NCBI GenBank assembly: GCA_028023455.1
Contig: JAQFVV010012499.1
Location: 1,246,584 to 1,310,583, forward strand
Source: Epiperipatus broadwayi
Lineage: Eukaryota; Onychophora; Udeonychophora; Euonychophora; Peripatidae
DNA: 64,000 nucleotides
Direction of reading: 5' to 3'
The notes under the pieces were generated by a model that saw nothing but the letters and a program-made list of their open reading frames with translations, was not told the origin of the DNA and did no database searches. Of the stretch, positions 1 through 13,328 are shown in pieces; positions within the stretch are counted from its first letter, which is position 1; every line of letters begins with the position of its first letter. A program made the position numbers and the translations under genes.

Positions 1-1064
1 GGGTTTATTAAAGAAAATGTGAATGGGTAATTAGCATAATTCAATGGCAAATTATTAGTTTAAATAGGCTATCTTTTAGAAAGGGGAATGCAGGTGTGTG
101 TTCAAGTCTCTCAAGATATGCTAGGCTTCTTTCAGTTTATGCTTGATATCGTTGTACTCCAGGCACATGATGGTGATAGATGTAGCCTCAAAGGAGTGGC
201 CAAAAGTGGACTGGTGTTAATAAAAAATGATTTATTATCCATTTGGGTTTGAACACAATAGTATATGTACTGGTGTTGTGCTAATCAGGTAGACAAGTTG
301 GTCTTTGATTCACTACAATAAATGGTGTGACAGTTGGTGTGAGGCATGTGATCTTGTATACAATTTGGGATTTCTGGTTTGAGTAAAGAATTAAACTTAT
401 ATTGTATACATTTTTGCATTTTATTTATCCACATAACATTTCCACTAGCTACTACTTACCAAAATTTTCAAAGTTACAAATATTAATTTACTTATTTTAT
501 TTTGCTTATTTGTTATAAACTATTTATTGACTTTTTCTAAATATTTTTTATTATAATATCAACTTTATAATATCTTATATGTTAATTCCTTCAAAATATT
601 GTGTATACTAGACAAGGTTAAATTTTATATTTTTCTACTCTTCATCATTATTCCACTATCATGTATGGCACGTATATCTTAATAATTAATTAATTTCAAT
701 TTTGATTAATAAGAATAGCCTTTTTTCTATGACAATATTTAAATTCATTATCAATTATCTACTGTCAAGGTTTTTGTACTTGTATTCTGATTATAGCATG
801 TTATGTATATAATCATAGAGAGCTTTTTAGTGCAGTGATTTGTCTTTTTCTTAAAACTCAAATTATGTCACACATTTTTTTTATCTTTCAAAATAATTAC
901 TCAGTGTAGTTATTGAATATTATATTCACTTTCTTCTTTAACCCAATAAGTTATTAAAATTGATAGGAAAATTGTTATCTAGGTATTCTTACTTTATGAT
1001 AAAATAAGATTCTAGTCAACCAGAATATCTGGTAAGAAAATCTCTTTCAATATTTCTTTATATC
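1..1064. other. AT-rich intergenic DNA, no gene seen
   Basis: The first ~400 bases are slightly less AT-rich than the rest but carry no open frame or motif I recognise. The remainder is low-complexity AT-rich DNA. Confidence 0.5.
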
Positions 1065-1165
1065 CCAAAAACTTGAGCTGAGTCAAATCACTATAGAAAA
1101 GATATAGAGATAGGTACCTATCTTTATACCTTTTCATAATGACTTGACTCAGCTCAAGTTTTTGG
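1065..1165. repeat. Small fold-back with 22 bp perfect arms
   Basis: Bases 1065-1086 are the exact reverse complement of 1144-1165. The interior is itself partly self-complementary around the palindrome at 1111-1120 (TAGGTACCTA). The whole 101 bp segment could fold into one hairpin. No target-site duplication is obvious. It could be a miniature fold-back element or the remnant of one. Confidence 0.7.
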
Positions 1166-1639
1166 AGAACTTCATTAGTATATGAAAATTTTTAACAATG
1201 GATAATTATACAATGTTTCTTTCTGAAGACTATTGGAGATACATCTTTTTATATATTGGTCCATTTGATATGTTTTTACCTAAAACTCTCATGAATTCCA
1301 TGCACACTTAACATTCATATAACTTCTAAATTATTATTATTATTTTCACTATGCCATATCAGACATTATTATTATAAATTAATATATTCATAATACATAT
1401 TAATTGATATCCTTATATTTATTACAAACAATAATAATTATAATAAATTTTATATAGCAGGTAATATTGCTAAATAAGATTTTACCTAAAAAAAGAATGA
1501 GACAAGCTTTAATTATAGAAATTATTATAATATATAATTAATTTCCAATGTCTCTTGCTATGGACTTTTCAAAATATTAATTATCATGCAAAATTAAATT
1601 TTACAATTACCATTTATATTTAAAAACATGAATCACCAT

Positions 1640-2450
1640 CACAAGTATTCTGTCCCATGGTCAAGTCCTGAGAGTAATCATATCATTAATTTTCCCCACT
1701 TCATTTTCTTCATTGCCCAACACTTCAATTCTACATCTCTTCCTATCTCTTATATCACCCAACAATGCCAACCTTGTCTATTCTTTGTACTTACTTCCAT
1801 TCACCATTCTCTCCTAAACATCTTTCATTAAACTATATTTTCTTCTTAATATATATCCAATCTAGTTTCTTTTACATTTTCTAATTTCCTCAATTTATTT
1901 TGTTTTTTATATACTATTTTCAAAACTTCATTTGTTATTTTACTCATCTAATCAAGTTTTTCCATTCTTCTCCATGTCCACAACTCAAAGACTATCAATA
2001 TGTTCTCTTATTTTTATTAATCACTGTTCACATTTCAAAAACATACAATTGTACACTCCACATATAGCATTTAATTAATCTTTCTTATATCTCTCTTCAA
2101 AGGTTCACAAAAATTTTCTCTCAATAAATGTCTCTTTTACTAATGCTATTCTCCTTTTAACTTCATCTTTGCTTCTTCCATTCTCACTCAATGAACTACC
2201 CAAATATATAAATCCTTTTACTTGTTGAGCTATGTTATCATGTATTTCAATTTGCATTTTTTTTTTGCATTTCTCCATATCCATAAACACTTGTCTTCTC
2301 AACATTAATCATCATTACATATTCCATACTTCCTTTCTCAATTTACTCAACATATTCTGAAGATACTTTTCATCTTCAGCTATAAAAGCTATATCATCTG
2401 CAAATAATAATAATAGTGCAAAAAGTTTTTTTATGATTACTAAACTTACC
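1640..2450 (-). pseudogene. Decayed LINE reverse transcriptase fragment, family A
   Basis: Read on the minus strand, this holds the middle and C-terminal part of a non-LTR reverse transcriptase. The catalytic FADD motif is at 2393-2404, followed by IAFIAEDEKYLQNML-like sequence. After a shift of frame comes the RT/thumb block YLGSSLSENGRSKDE and VKRRIALVKETF. Further downstream, the typical C-terminal remnants are broken by stops. The longest single open piece is 66 codons (2305-2105). The enzyme would have copied LINE RNA at the target site. Here the copy is 5'-truncated and dead. A second copy of the same family lies at 34,860-35,690 on the same strand. Confidence 0.8.
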
Positions 2451-2464
2451 TTACTATATAATAA

Positions 2465-2550
2465 CATGTTAAATCATTTTAAGCTACATATATATAACTT
2501 GTCATGTTAAATCATTTTTAATTAAGCAACAATATATATATATAACTTGT
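2465..2550. repeat. Short tandem duplication (two units of about 38-48 bp)
   Basis: The block starting CATGTTAAATCATTTT and ending with a TA run and AACTTGT occurs twice back to back (2465-2502 and 2503-2550). The second unit has a longer TA stretch. Confidence 0.6.
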
Positions 2551-2979
2551 TGTCAGAACCACTGAAATTTTTAAAAAAGCATGTGTTTCTATAATTATTT
2601 TGGAAGTTGGTGAAAATTTTCCTATCTTCATTAAAATATGAAATCCCAACTATTTAGCATTTTAGGTTCTCCACATTCAAACTGGTTAATAAAAATATTA
2701 ATATTAATAAATTCTTTACCTAACAGTGAAATTCTAGAATTGTTTACACTTAGTTGAATTCATAGATCAATTTTAATTTTTGTTTAAAAGATTTAGTTAG
2801 AAACTAAATTTAGGAGATCAATGGAATCCTCTCTTAACGGATGAGATGAGATATGATGAAAATTTTGAATATTAAGTTGATTCATTAAAAACAGGAAATT
2901 ATTTAATATAGATTTTGCTGCCTTCTCTTTGTGATCTTTCTTATATTTTTCTTCTTTATTGTTAACTTAATTTACTAAC

Positions 2980-3115
2980 TTTAATCTTTTTTTTTCCATA
3001 TGTCATAGCATCGGCCGGGACGCGAACCCCCAACAACCGTCTGCAACTAACTGCTTGCTTGCAAGGGGCCTGCACTGACCTCTCAGCTAACAACGCTTGA
3101 CATTTTTAATCTTTT
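2980..3115 (-). mobile_element. tRNA-derived SINE with target-site duplication
   Basis: A GC-richer island in AT-rich DNA. On the minus strand it has a polymerase III A-box (TAGCTGAGAGG, 3089-3079) and a B-box (GGTTCGCGTCC, 3028-3018). The ends GCGTTGT and GCCGATGC could pair as a tRNA-like acceptor stem. The 3' end runs into an A tract (T run at 2987-2995 on the plus strand). The same 11 bases, TTTAATCTTTT, flank it at 2980-2990 and 3105-3115. A tRNA-like body, poly(A) and duplicated target are the standard signs of a SINE retroposed by LINE machinery. The A-to-B box spacing (61 bases) is longer than in most tRNAs and fits a long variable arm or a SINE-specific insertion. A functional tRNA is unlikely. 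Confidence 0.75.
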
Positions 3116-5319
3116 AAGATGCAGAACTAAGTTTTCAGGTATTTTTCATATTAGTGGTTCTTTACCTACTCTAATGGTATTAATGTGATTATGCATTTAT
3201 GGAATCACATTAATATGTGGATGGGTGATACTCATTAATAATATAAGAGACACACATTCTCTGAGAATGACACTTTTAAACCATCTTAATAATTGATAAT
3301 ATATTCTTCTTTACCATACAAGTTAACACAGTGCTGAAAAAAAAAGTTAACACAGTGGTAGAATAACAGACGCTAGAAATCAAGATTTATACTATGATCA
3401 TGACGCAACCCAGTCATGTCGCGCTCTATTTCAAAAGAACTCCATAGCAATAAATTATCACATTTACTTTAAGCATTTGTTTACCATGCATAAAGCAAAC
3501 AAATTATTCTATATTTACTTTTCTGTTTGTTAAAACATTTTCATAATAATAAATAAACAAAAGCTTCCAAATAAACTTTTAATAAGTATTACATTTCTAT
3601 AAATATAAACATATTTAAGCATTAAAATACTCTGTTAATAGTTTTTCTTTTCTTTTTCCAACGAATTTAAAAATACTACATCTCCCTGAATATGATCCTC
3701 ATACATAAAGATTATAGCATGATATCTTATATATCTATACCTCTAAAAAATAATGGTCACCACCATCACGATGACAACACAAGTTTAATGTTCAAACAAT
3801 TTTGTCTAGCTTTGTATATTTTTTCTCACATGCACACACACACACACACACACTTATTCCTATATAATATCTATAGAAGAAAAATCACTAGAACAAGACA
3901 AAATTATATGGCGGAAGAATGTAAAGAAATTAAATCTTAAAACAAAAATCACAAATCTATTAATCTCCTTCATAATCTTATAAAAATACAAATCTCTACA
4001 CCGCTCTTTTTCTAGAAGAGATTATACGCATTGCTAAATACTTTAAATCTCTATTCAAGGAAAAAAAAACTTAGCTAAAGAAAAAAGTTTCTGTCTTTAA
4101 ATAAATTATTATTTGTAGTTTTTTTTCTTTGTACAATGCTACTTTAGTTAAATAACACACATATATAATTGTTAAATTTAGATATAAAATTGAATTTGAT
4201 TTTTTTCTTAAATTAATTTGTGACAAAGAAAAATTATAATTAGCTTCCTTTCTTTCATTAAACATTATAAGTATTAAAACTAAAAATCAAAATTAAATAT
4301 TATGTAAAATATAAAAAAAATGATCATGTTAAATATTTTTGAGTTATTTAGTTTAGTGTCGAAAGCACTAAACTCAAAAGATAAAGATTTTTGGGTTTAT
4401 TTTTTAAAAAAATAGACAAATCTCAATTTAAACTGTAATATATTCACATTTTTTATACTCGTATAAATTGATTCACTTCATTTTGAATAATAAGTAATGT
4501 TCTTTAGTATTAATAATATACATATAAAAAAAAACCTCTGCAATAGTAAAGTTTGCAAACATGTCCCTCTTGTCACACTGTCTTGCAAACACAAAATAGA
4601 TCAATTTGCATATGTTTTCTCATTTTTTATAAAGATAAAAAAATCTAAAAAAATGATATTATTCAAGGTAGATTTCAAATCAAAACCAGAAACAAACACA
4701 GTCTTCTTTAATGTCATTATTAATTTGAGTTCACAAGACAGAGTAATTACAAATAAATAATAGCACTTCAAACTATATATAAATACTATTAATTAAATAA
4801 TCTGTATATGGTTATTAATTAACAAGAATTTCAAAATGAAGAAAAATTAACACTACCTTGTAAAATTCAATGATTAGCATCATTGAAAGAACCTATGTTT
4901 CATCTAGTTTCATTGGAGTTCACTCTACATATAATCACGTATCAGATTTTCCATTTTTATAAATATGGAACAGGCAACATGACAAAAAGTACTCTGAATT
5001 TATATAAACATTTGGAAAAAATTATTATTCCATTATTTACATATAGTAAAAAGCACTGCATTTATTAATAATTATATACATATATAACAACTTTTAAATA
5101 TCCTGAGATGGAAAAAGTCCTCTAAAAACCTTATCTATAAATGAACTGTTAGAATAAAGTTTTGATATAAAAATAATATTGTTAAAGTATTAAAGAAAAT
5201 TGTAAATGATATGATATATAAAAGTAGAAAACAATACACAAGAAAAGGAAGAAGAAGATGATATTACTTGTCTGAATTTCCAAATACAAAGTGATACAAA
5301 TTTTTGATGATTTTCCTTC
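3116..5319. other. AT-rich intergenic DNA with a (CA)n microsatellite
   Basis: No coding sequence is supported. The 13-base block AGTTAACACAGTG occurs twice near 3320-3360, and a (CA)n run lies at 3833-3853. The ORFs here have no recognisable domain, and one of them runs through the (CA)n tract. Confidence 0.5.
3833..3853. repeat. (CA)n microsatellite
   Basis: About ten uninterrupted CA units. Confidence 0.9.
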
Positions 5320-6260
5320 ATTGATTGAGCTTATAGCTAAGAATTAATGTTCCAACAAATAATGAAATTATTATTCATATCCTGAAAGAAGCAAATAAAA
5401 GAATAGACAATTGTTGATAATGATTTATACTAAATATATAATAGAACCAGTTGATTGGAAGAGTGCAAATGTGATATTAACATTAAAAAAAGTTTATAAG
5501 ATCATGGAAATGTATCTACATAAAACATTAAACTCAAATCAATGAAAATTAATCTGGATTTAAAAACAGTTATAGTACAGTAAAGCACATCTAAGTGTTA
5601 AGAGAAGTTATTACAGAATCAATGAATCCATTTTGTATTAGATTGGTAAGTTACAATAAAGCTTTTGATTGTATAAACATTTGTAACATGATTAAAAATT
5701 TGAAACATCAAGATATACACCCAAAATATTGTCAAATTGTAAAACGTATTTACAAAAATGCAATAGTAGTGATTAGATTAGGTAAAAGTACTAAAAATAA
5801 TTACACCAATAAAGGTGTTTGATAGGTTGATTTTATATATAACTCCAAAAAATTTTACAGAAGTTTTATAGATAATATTTTATGTGTTACTTGAAAAGTT
5901 ACAAGAGTAAATAAATTATGTAAATCATTTAATTTTTGAAGGTGATGTGGTTGTTTTTGTAAATAGCACCTTCAAATGTCAGAAAATGTTACAAAAGCTA
6001 TTACATAAAGCAAAAAGTAGATTTAAGATTTAAAAAAAGTAATGTAATATTCAATATCTATTCAAAAAGAAGAAAACAAAAATTGACATGAATGAATTAG
6101 AAAATATAGCAATTTCAAAACTGATCAGATTAATAATACATATAAAAACATATTGTAGAAAAATCATAGAATTAAACTTGAATGGATTTTTTGGCAAAAA
6201 ATAACATAATATTATTTAAAAAATCCTATAAATTTGAAATTATATAACTTTAAAAAGTTC
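5320..6260 (+). pseudogene. Decayed RTE reverse transcriptase fragment
   Basis: The frames on the plus strand match, piece by piece, the better preserved RTE at 35,994-39,280. A block like NNEIIIHILKEA (near 5355-5400) is followed by LREVITESMN and then NKAFDCINICNMIKNL, the RT motif around the first catalytic Asp (5595-5822). Further on, FEGDVVVFVN stands where the better copy has FADDVVVF. The second motif has therefore lost its catalytic pair (ADD to EGD) and the frame is broken several times. This is an old, dead, 5'-truncated copy. Confidence 0.8.
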
Positions 6261-7234
6261 TTGAATGTGACATACCTGATTTAAAATTTAATTATTTATT
6301 TATAATAAATTAATAATTTGTCATATTGCAGCTATTTTAAACTTTGGCTAATATATCATTCTTGCAAGCATAGGTTCATTTATTTTTTAATTATTTTTTT
6401 GTTATTAGTCAATAGTATATTTTCTATATAAATGCAACCCAAGGCAGTTAATTTAACATTATAGTTAAGTGTATCTATTTAAATTATAGTTTGCTGTGCA
6501 TGGAGATTTCTAAGTTATCATTTAATTAGATTATCTGCAATGAATTTTATTTTTTAGATGCCCAACTGCAAGAAAGCTGACATAATTTTCTTGTGATTTT
6601 TATGTTTTTAATAAAAATATATAAATTTTGATGATGAATATATGACAAAAATTAGAATTTATATAAAAACTAACATTTTTAATGTTATAATATATAATAT
6701 AAAGGCAGTTCTTGATTTGTATAAATAATTTCTAACATAAATTAACTTCAAAAAAAATTATTTTATCTCTATGTCATTACAATACTATTTCTTGTTATAT
6801 TTGCATGTGTACATCTCATACTGTGAAAATACCTGAAGTAGAAATCTGATTTATATAAAACAAATTTGACACAAGAAGCCATAGAAGGTAATATTAATAT
6901 AAAGAAAGATTTGTGTAGAGCATACACATATATATAATTTAAATGATCAAATTTCAAAAACCACCAATACTCTATCTGTAAGCCAGATTGTAGGCATAGT
7001 TTCTTTAGTCACATTGAGAAGATGCTAATGGGCACATACAGAAAAATTGTAAAACAGATAGCTGAATTACTTAGTGCATTTGATAGTAGCAAACCTGCAA
7101 ATGATGGTGACCAAGAGTGGCAGTTTAAATGCCAACACAGAGAGCCATTTAAAAGAGGATCTAAACTCCAGATAAATTTCATTGGATATGATACTTCAAA
7201 TATTAAGACTGTTCTACCATAAACACACACATAA
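6261..7234. other. AT-rich DNA, no recognised gene
   Basis: A somewhat less AT-rich stretch near 6990-7225 has open frames of 66 (plus) and 73 (minus) codons that overlap each other. Neither shows a motif I recognise. The plus-strand one lies directly upstream of a PLE remnant and could be an older part of it, but I cannot show that. Confidence 0.35.
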
Positions 7235-7570
7235 TGAATAACTGATGATTGGTAATGTTTTAAAGAAAAATAATATCCATAGAATTTGTACTACATTTAA
7301 AAGAATTAATGAAGTATTTCCACAACCTAAAGATAAAATTCCTTTTGGATTCTTCATGTGGAGTTTTGTAGATTAAACATAAGAAATGGAGAACTCACAG
7401 TTAAAGAAAAATCTAATTCATCAGCCATTAATTCATACATTAAATTAACAAACCATGACATCAATTTTAATAAGACACATGTTCTGGCAAAAATTGAACA
7501 ATATGACCAAAAGACTGATAAGGGAAGCTACAGACATTTTGGAAAGGGCTAAGAGCATAAATAAAAAGTG
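7235..7570 (+). pseudogene. Decayed Penelope-like element, GIY-YIG end
   Basis: Translated in pieces, the plus strand gives a series resembling the 3' coding part of a PLE. A block like FKRINEVFPQPKDKIP precedes the GIY-YIG domain. After a gap it is followed by SYIKLTNHDINFNKTHVLAKIEQYDQ, which fits the region before the catalytic Glu (compare NFENVKIL in the copy at 40,370-41,155). The conserved C/GIY/YIG core itself is missing or scrambled. The assignment rests on motif order, not on a continuous frame, and could be wrong. Confidence 0.45.
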
Positions 7571-7867
7571 TGAATTAAAGAAAATTAATAATATTTGTAA
7601 AAAGCTATTGGGGGATAAAATATTTTTTAAAACTTCTCAACCAATAGAATTTAAGAATAAGGATAAAATAACAAAAAAAAAAAAGATTTAAAATATCACC
7701 ATACAAATCCTTATAATTTGAGAAAGAGAAAGCTCTGAGAAAAGTACTTGTTATTGTACTGAAATGTCAGCTACTTAGCTATTATATTTTTATTATATGG
7801 GAGCTCCCAGAAATAATAGTATAAATTCATTTATCCATGAGAATATTGGAATTAATATATATTGTAA

Positions 7868-8115
7868 CCCAAATGAAAGAAGGAGGAGAAGGATGAGGGG
7901 GTAGAGAGAGTGGAAGGAAAATAAAAGAAAAGAAAAAAGAAAAGATTACGAAAATAAGAGAGAAAGATGATATGTGTTGTAGAGAAATGGAATTATAGGG
8001 AGATGGAAGGAGAAGAAGAAATGCAATGAAATGATTTGATTGAAATGGAGGAGCTGATAGAAGAAACATGAAAGAGAGATCAGAAATGATATGAAAATAA
8101 ATGAAATGAGAGACT
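7868..8115. repeat. Purine-rich (A/G) strand-asymmetric tract
   Basis: About 250 bases in which the plus strand is overwhelmingly A and G with few pyrimidines (GAAAGAAGGAGGAGAAGG and similar). The minus-strand 98-codon frame through it is a serine/leucine/phenylalanine-rich artefact of that bias. Polypurine tracts can adopt triplex structures. Nothing here shows a function. Confidence 0.7.
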
Positions 8116-11100
8116 CTTAACAACTTGTCTCAGTGGGGTTACAATAAAATATAAGAAACGAGATGATGATGATTCAGAGATGTACGATCAGATAGAGACC
8201 AAATCCAATACTAATGCAACTATAACTATTATAGCATATTAATAATCTATTACTAAACCACACAAAAGATTATTTAAATCATTAACCAATAGTTATTAGG
8301 GTAGACCTACCATCAGATTACACACTCTGAATAAGAATAAATGATACTTTGATTGGAAAATATTACCTTTCCAAATTATATCTAACAAGGCAACAAGAGT
8401 AAATAACCTCAGGAATTCTAAAACTAAAACTCTTGTGCAAAATTAAAGTTTAAGTTGCCTATAAAATAATTGTTGGTTGAATAAAACAAATGAGTGATAT
8501 CTTAGCTGACCATAGAATAACTATATTATGTTCAATCTTAAAATAATAAACAAAACAAATATTAATTCACAAATTTAATGAATCGATTTAAATTTAAACT
8601 ATAATGGCCTATTATCCAAGACATTACTCGAGCAAAGAAAAGGGCAAGGGTACTTTTTATGCTTTTCCTATACTCGCAAACAACCTACTTAAGACCTCAA
8701 ATGCAGATGGATTATAATTCTTTGGACCTATAATATTTAAGATGATGATAGATGATGTGCAGTGAATATAAGATAATGTGTAGCTTTTAAAATAATAGTA
8801 AATAAAAATACTCTTCTAAAGTACTTATATTCTTAATCTCATATTGCATAATCTCCCATCTAAGAAGATATACTGATAATTTTAAAATAAACATTTAAAT
8901 AAGCATTTAACTAAGTATCTGATATAATGCAATTATCTGTTATTGTGATTCAATCTAAGAATCACTTACTTTAGCATGGCTTTATAATTTTAAAACCAAT
9001 ATCAAATATATTTAATTAACTTTATGATATATTTGTGAACTTTTGAATTGAAAATTTAATAAACTTTTAGAAACTTAAGATTTCATGAACTTGGAATCCA
9101 AGACAATAATATATTTTCATATAAAAGTAAAACAAACAAAAACAAAACTTTTTGAAATAATAATAATTTAGTTTATTATAAACAATAAGAAAATGTTTAT
9201 AATTTAAATGGAATGGATACATTGCTAATATAGTGCTGGGAGCTAATACAAGTATTTTAACTTTTGAAAACTTTACTTGGTTTACATTAGTACATAACTT
9301 CTTTAGCTACTGTTTTTGAGTATCCCTCTTAACTTCTTTATATTATTTATTCTAATAAATAAACTAATAAAATAATATAATTATACATAATAGCAGGCAA
9401 AGGCTATTCAATATTAAATTTTAATCTCTTTTAAAGAATTAGAGATTTTATAATCTTGAGCTTTAACTATAATGTTTGTATTTAATAAGCACATTTCTAT
9501 TTTTACTTAAAAATTAATTCATAACACTATTGTGTTATCTAGCAATTAGAATAACACACAACTAGGTTCGTATTTGAAACCTTAAGCTTCATTTTATAAT
9601 CCTGAGCTTAATAAATGCTAAGCTGCAATAAGCATATTCAGCATATTTTTGAAAAATATCATCACTAGTTACACTGACATAATTAATATTATAGCTAGTG
9701 ATATATTTAAATCAGACTAAGCTAACTTTAAAATTAAACTAAATTAGATAGATGTATGGGGCATTCACTCATCAGAGATCAGTTATACTCTTTTAAATAA
9801 ATTTAGTCCACATAAAACTATTACCCTCAATGTTTTAAAATTTAAAAAAAATATAACAGACTTAAAAATCATCCAGTGTCAAAACTCTGGATGAAAATAT
9901 TAAAATTATTATGTGTAAATTGCCACTTATACCGTATGCATATATTTAACATACTTAAAATAAATACAACTTATTGTTGGTTAGCTTGTGGATGATAAAA
10001 CTATCATATCAACACAATTCAAACATTGATATACCTATGAGCATTAAAAATAGCTATTACTACCTGAAGAAACAAAGTTCCTCAAACACACATATCTTGT
10101 CATCATTAATGTAAAACAAATGCAACATCACCTACTGTGGTGGAATTAGCATTAAGTCATCATGAATGATAGGCTAAAATATAAAAATAATAGGTTCCTC
10201 AGAGCTGGAAAAGAATGTGGTGGCTTTCAAAAATACTTAACTTTGAGGCAGAAACTAAGATGCCTGGAACTTGTCTACAGCACATCTGGAAACAGGAAAG
10301 ATGCACCAGGAAAGCATGATCTTCTCATGGGATTTTCCATGCTTATAAATGTGATCATCATTATCATGAAAAATACAATACAATAACCCTCTATGAGCAC
10401 AAGCACTATCAATTCATGGAAATACAATACAATAAGGATGAAGAACTTTGTCTACTCCATAAAGCATATTCAAAATTATTAACTAAGCCTAACTTTATGA
10501 GGCCAACAATTACTAACTAATAGCAAGATATATACTTCACTTGAATTAACTAAGTTATTCCTAAGAAGTTTAAAAATACAAAACGTATATTCAATATTTG
10601 AACCAACAAAGCAAACTGTGTCAAGCAACTACTATGAGAAATACTTTAAAATTAAATACATATAAAATTATAGGCAAGGCACAACGCACACATAATAGAA
10701 TATTCAATACTAAAATATAATGATTAGTGGACTTTTAAAAAAAATTGCAAATTAAATGCAAGAATATTAATTCTCAATGCATATAAAAATATTTGCAGTT
10801 ATTATTACTATAGCATTCATAAAACAAATGAATGCAAATTCTCTGATAAACTTCTTTGGCTGTTTTAAAATAAAACAGTGAAACATCCCATCCATAATAA
10901 ACTAAGACTGTGATATTTAATTCTCTGTAAATAAAATGATCAAATAGAACTAATTTGTGAAATGTTTAATAAATAAAATAAATTTACGTGAGAATGACAA
11001 AATATTTTCTCATTCTAATCAACCCATTAAGTTTTAAAATTATAATCCTAGTTTACCTGGAATATTTATGCAAAAAGTGTTACACAAAATATATAGCATA

Positions 11101-13328
11101 AATATCTTTATGGTTTCATTTTTTTTTAAACCAATAAACCAGACAAAAAAATAATAATAATACAGTAACTTAAGTTCATATTTCAGTTCCTTAATGTTTT
11201 TTCTGTTTAAAATATGTAGATAATTTATTCAGGTTAATTTATCTATCTGAGTTCAAAGCTTCAGTCAAAATATTTATAAACATGGCAATGATTTCCAAAA
11301 CAAAATGTTTAATAGTTCTTTAAATAAACACTTCCACTTTCTTTTTTAAAAAAATCAATTTTAAATATTAAAATAATAAAATAGCATAAGCATAAGCCAG
11401 CATTGGAAAAATAAATTCTTCAGCTGAGTACATTTTTTTATATTTAGAATCCCAGATTCAAATGCAGAATAATAATAATGTATAGCTTTATTTAACTTTC
11501 ATTGTTCTCCTTTAGATAAACACATTTTTTTTAAAAATAGAGCTCTTTTTTTAAACATTATTTTTTAATATTTCAAAATGTATTTCTTTTTTAAACAAAT
11601 TTCCTTTTATTTATTTTTTAAACATAAGAGTAGACTTTGTTTATAATTAAGGATGTTCTTCGGTTTATGAACTAAGATCAACCATCCCAAAGTTACTTAT
11701 AAGTAATAGCAAATATAACAATTTATTATATATTTGATAGACATGAGTTCATTATTAATATTTATAGATTCTTTTAAAGTTTTACTTCCAAACAAATTCT
11801 TTTTCATACCACTGGGCATAAATGAGAATTAGTATTTTAAAATACATATTTTCCTCAGAAACATTCTGTTAAGAGCATATTTACATGTATATAGCATGTA
11901 TTCATAATGAAGAATTAAATTTAGAGTCAATTTTAATTTACGAAGATGGTGATGCATTTTCATTTTAATATTTTAAAATTTTGAATGTCTTTTAACTTCT
12001 TCCTCACATATATTTTTAATTTAATAGTATATATACTAAGTATCCTACAGCTACAAAAGTTCAGTCCAATAAAATATTTAGCCATATATATAATTAATAA
12101 TTTATGCTTTAATAATACTTTCATTTTCAAATAAAGAAAAATGAATAGATAAAACCAGATGAGATAAGAGATGCTAACTTTCCTCTAAACATTTTTTTAC
12201 TATAATTTTAATGTTTCAATTGGAATTTAAATGTCAGAAAATGATTACCTTTTAAACTTTAGCCTTCCATAACTGCAGGACGATTTTAAATAATTGTTTT
12301 AAAAAACATACTTTTATTTTTTAAAGAAAATATAAAGTTTTAAGAAAATTACTTTTTATTAAAGAAATTTTAAGATCCAGCCACAGGTAGAATTAAAAAT
12401 AAGATCACCCCCTGAATGACACCTGGATCCCTGTTTTATATAATAATTTTTAATACACCCACTTTTTTATATCAATTGGTTTAGAACCAATAAAATTATT
12501 TTTTTAAACATTAAGATTCTTGACAGACCAGCTGTGGAATCGATTTACTGATGTAATCAATCTAATTATACCAAACCACATGACTCACAGCTGCAAAGTC
12601 AAAAATTCATTGTTAACAAATATTATCTAATATTCTTAATGATATTTTATACAACACAATAGCAATAAATATAAAATTTAAAGTTATTCCTCATTATTAA
12701 CTTTTAAATATTTAACTTTAATAACTTTATCCATACATTTGGTTTTTTTTTCTTTTTTAATCAGTACTGGAATTAAATTATTTTTTGATTCTTATATTTA
12801 CATGCCATTCTTTCAGGTCCATACATACTCTCACATATGTGGTTACCTCATACTAATTGTTTAAAAGTTATTTGTAAAACTGCAACAATAAAATGTTATT
12901 GAATATTTAATTCAAAATAATTTTTATAAGTGAAACGCTAAACTAAATTACATCTAAAAAAATATTATTACTGTTTTAATGAAAACTTACAGATTATTTT
13001 TTTTAATTTATTATTATTTATTCCAATTTATTTATAATATCTAACTATTATAATTTAGACTTTAAAATGAATTACACAATAGTTACATTAAAATACATTT
13101 AATATTATTTATCAACTCACAACTATTTTTGATATTTTCTTTACTTCAACTTTTAAAATATTTAGACATAATTCCATAATATACAATTATCACAATGCTA
13201 CATAAGATTATCCTATTTTACTCATTAACTAAGTTAACTTTAATTTTTATCATTATTTTTTTTTTTTAAATCAGAAAACTTCAAACAAAATGTTAAGCTA
13301 AGATAACCTTGGGCATCTATATATATAT
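8116..13328. other. Long AT-rich gene desert, T6AAA-rich in its second half
   Basis: No coding region, RNA gene or mobile element is recognised over 5 kb. From about 11,110 to 13,270 the motif TTTTTTAAA and close variants recurs many times on the plus strand. A less AT-rich patch at 10,190-10,380 carries a 74-codon frame with no known motif. Imperfect hairpins are present, for example around the GGGATTTTCC near 10,330. Confidence 0.4.

Noticed and set aside
1628-1831. 67-codon plus-strand frame
   Set aside because: It lies antisense over the decayed C-terminal part of the LINE on the minus strand.
7009-7230. Overlapping 66- and 73-codon frames with ordinary-looking composition
   Set aside because: They overlap on opposite strands, have no recognisable domain and no conserved copy in the window. 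Kept only as a note.
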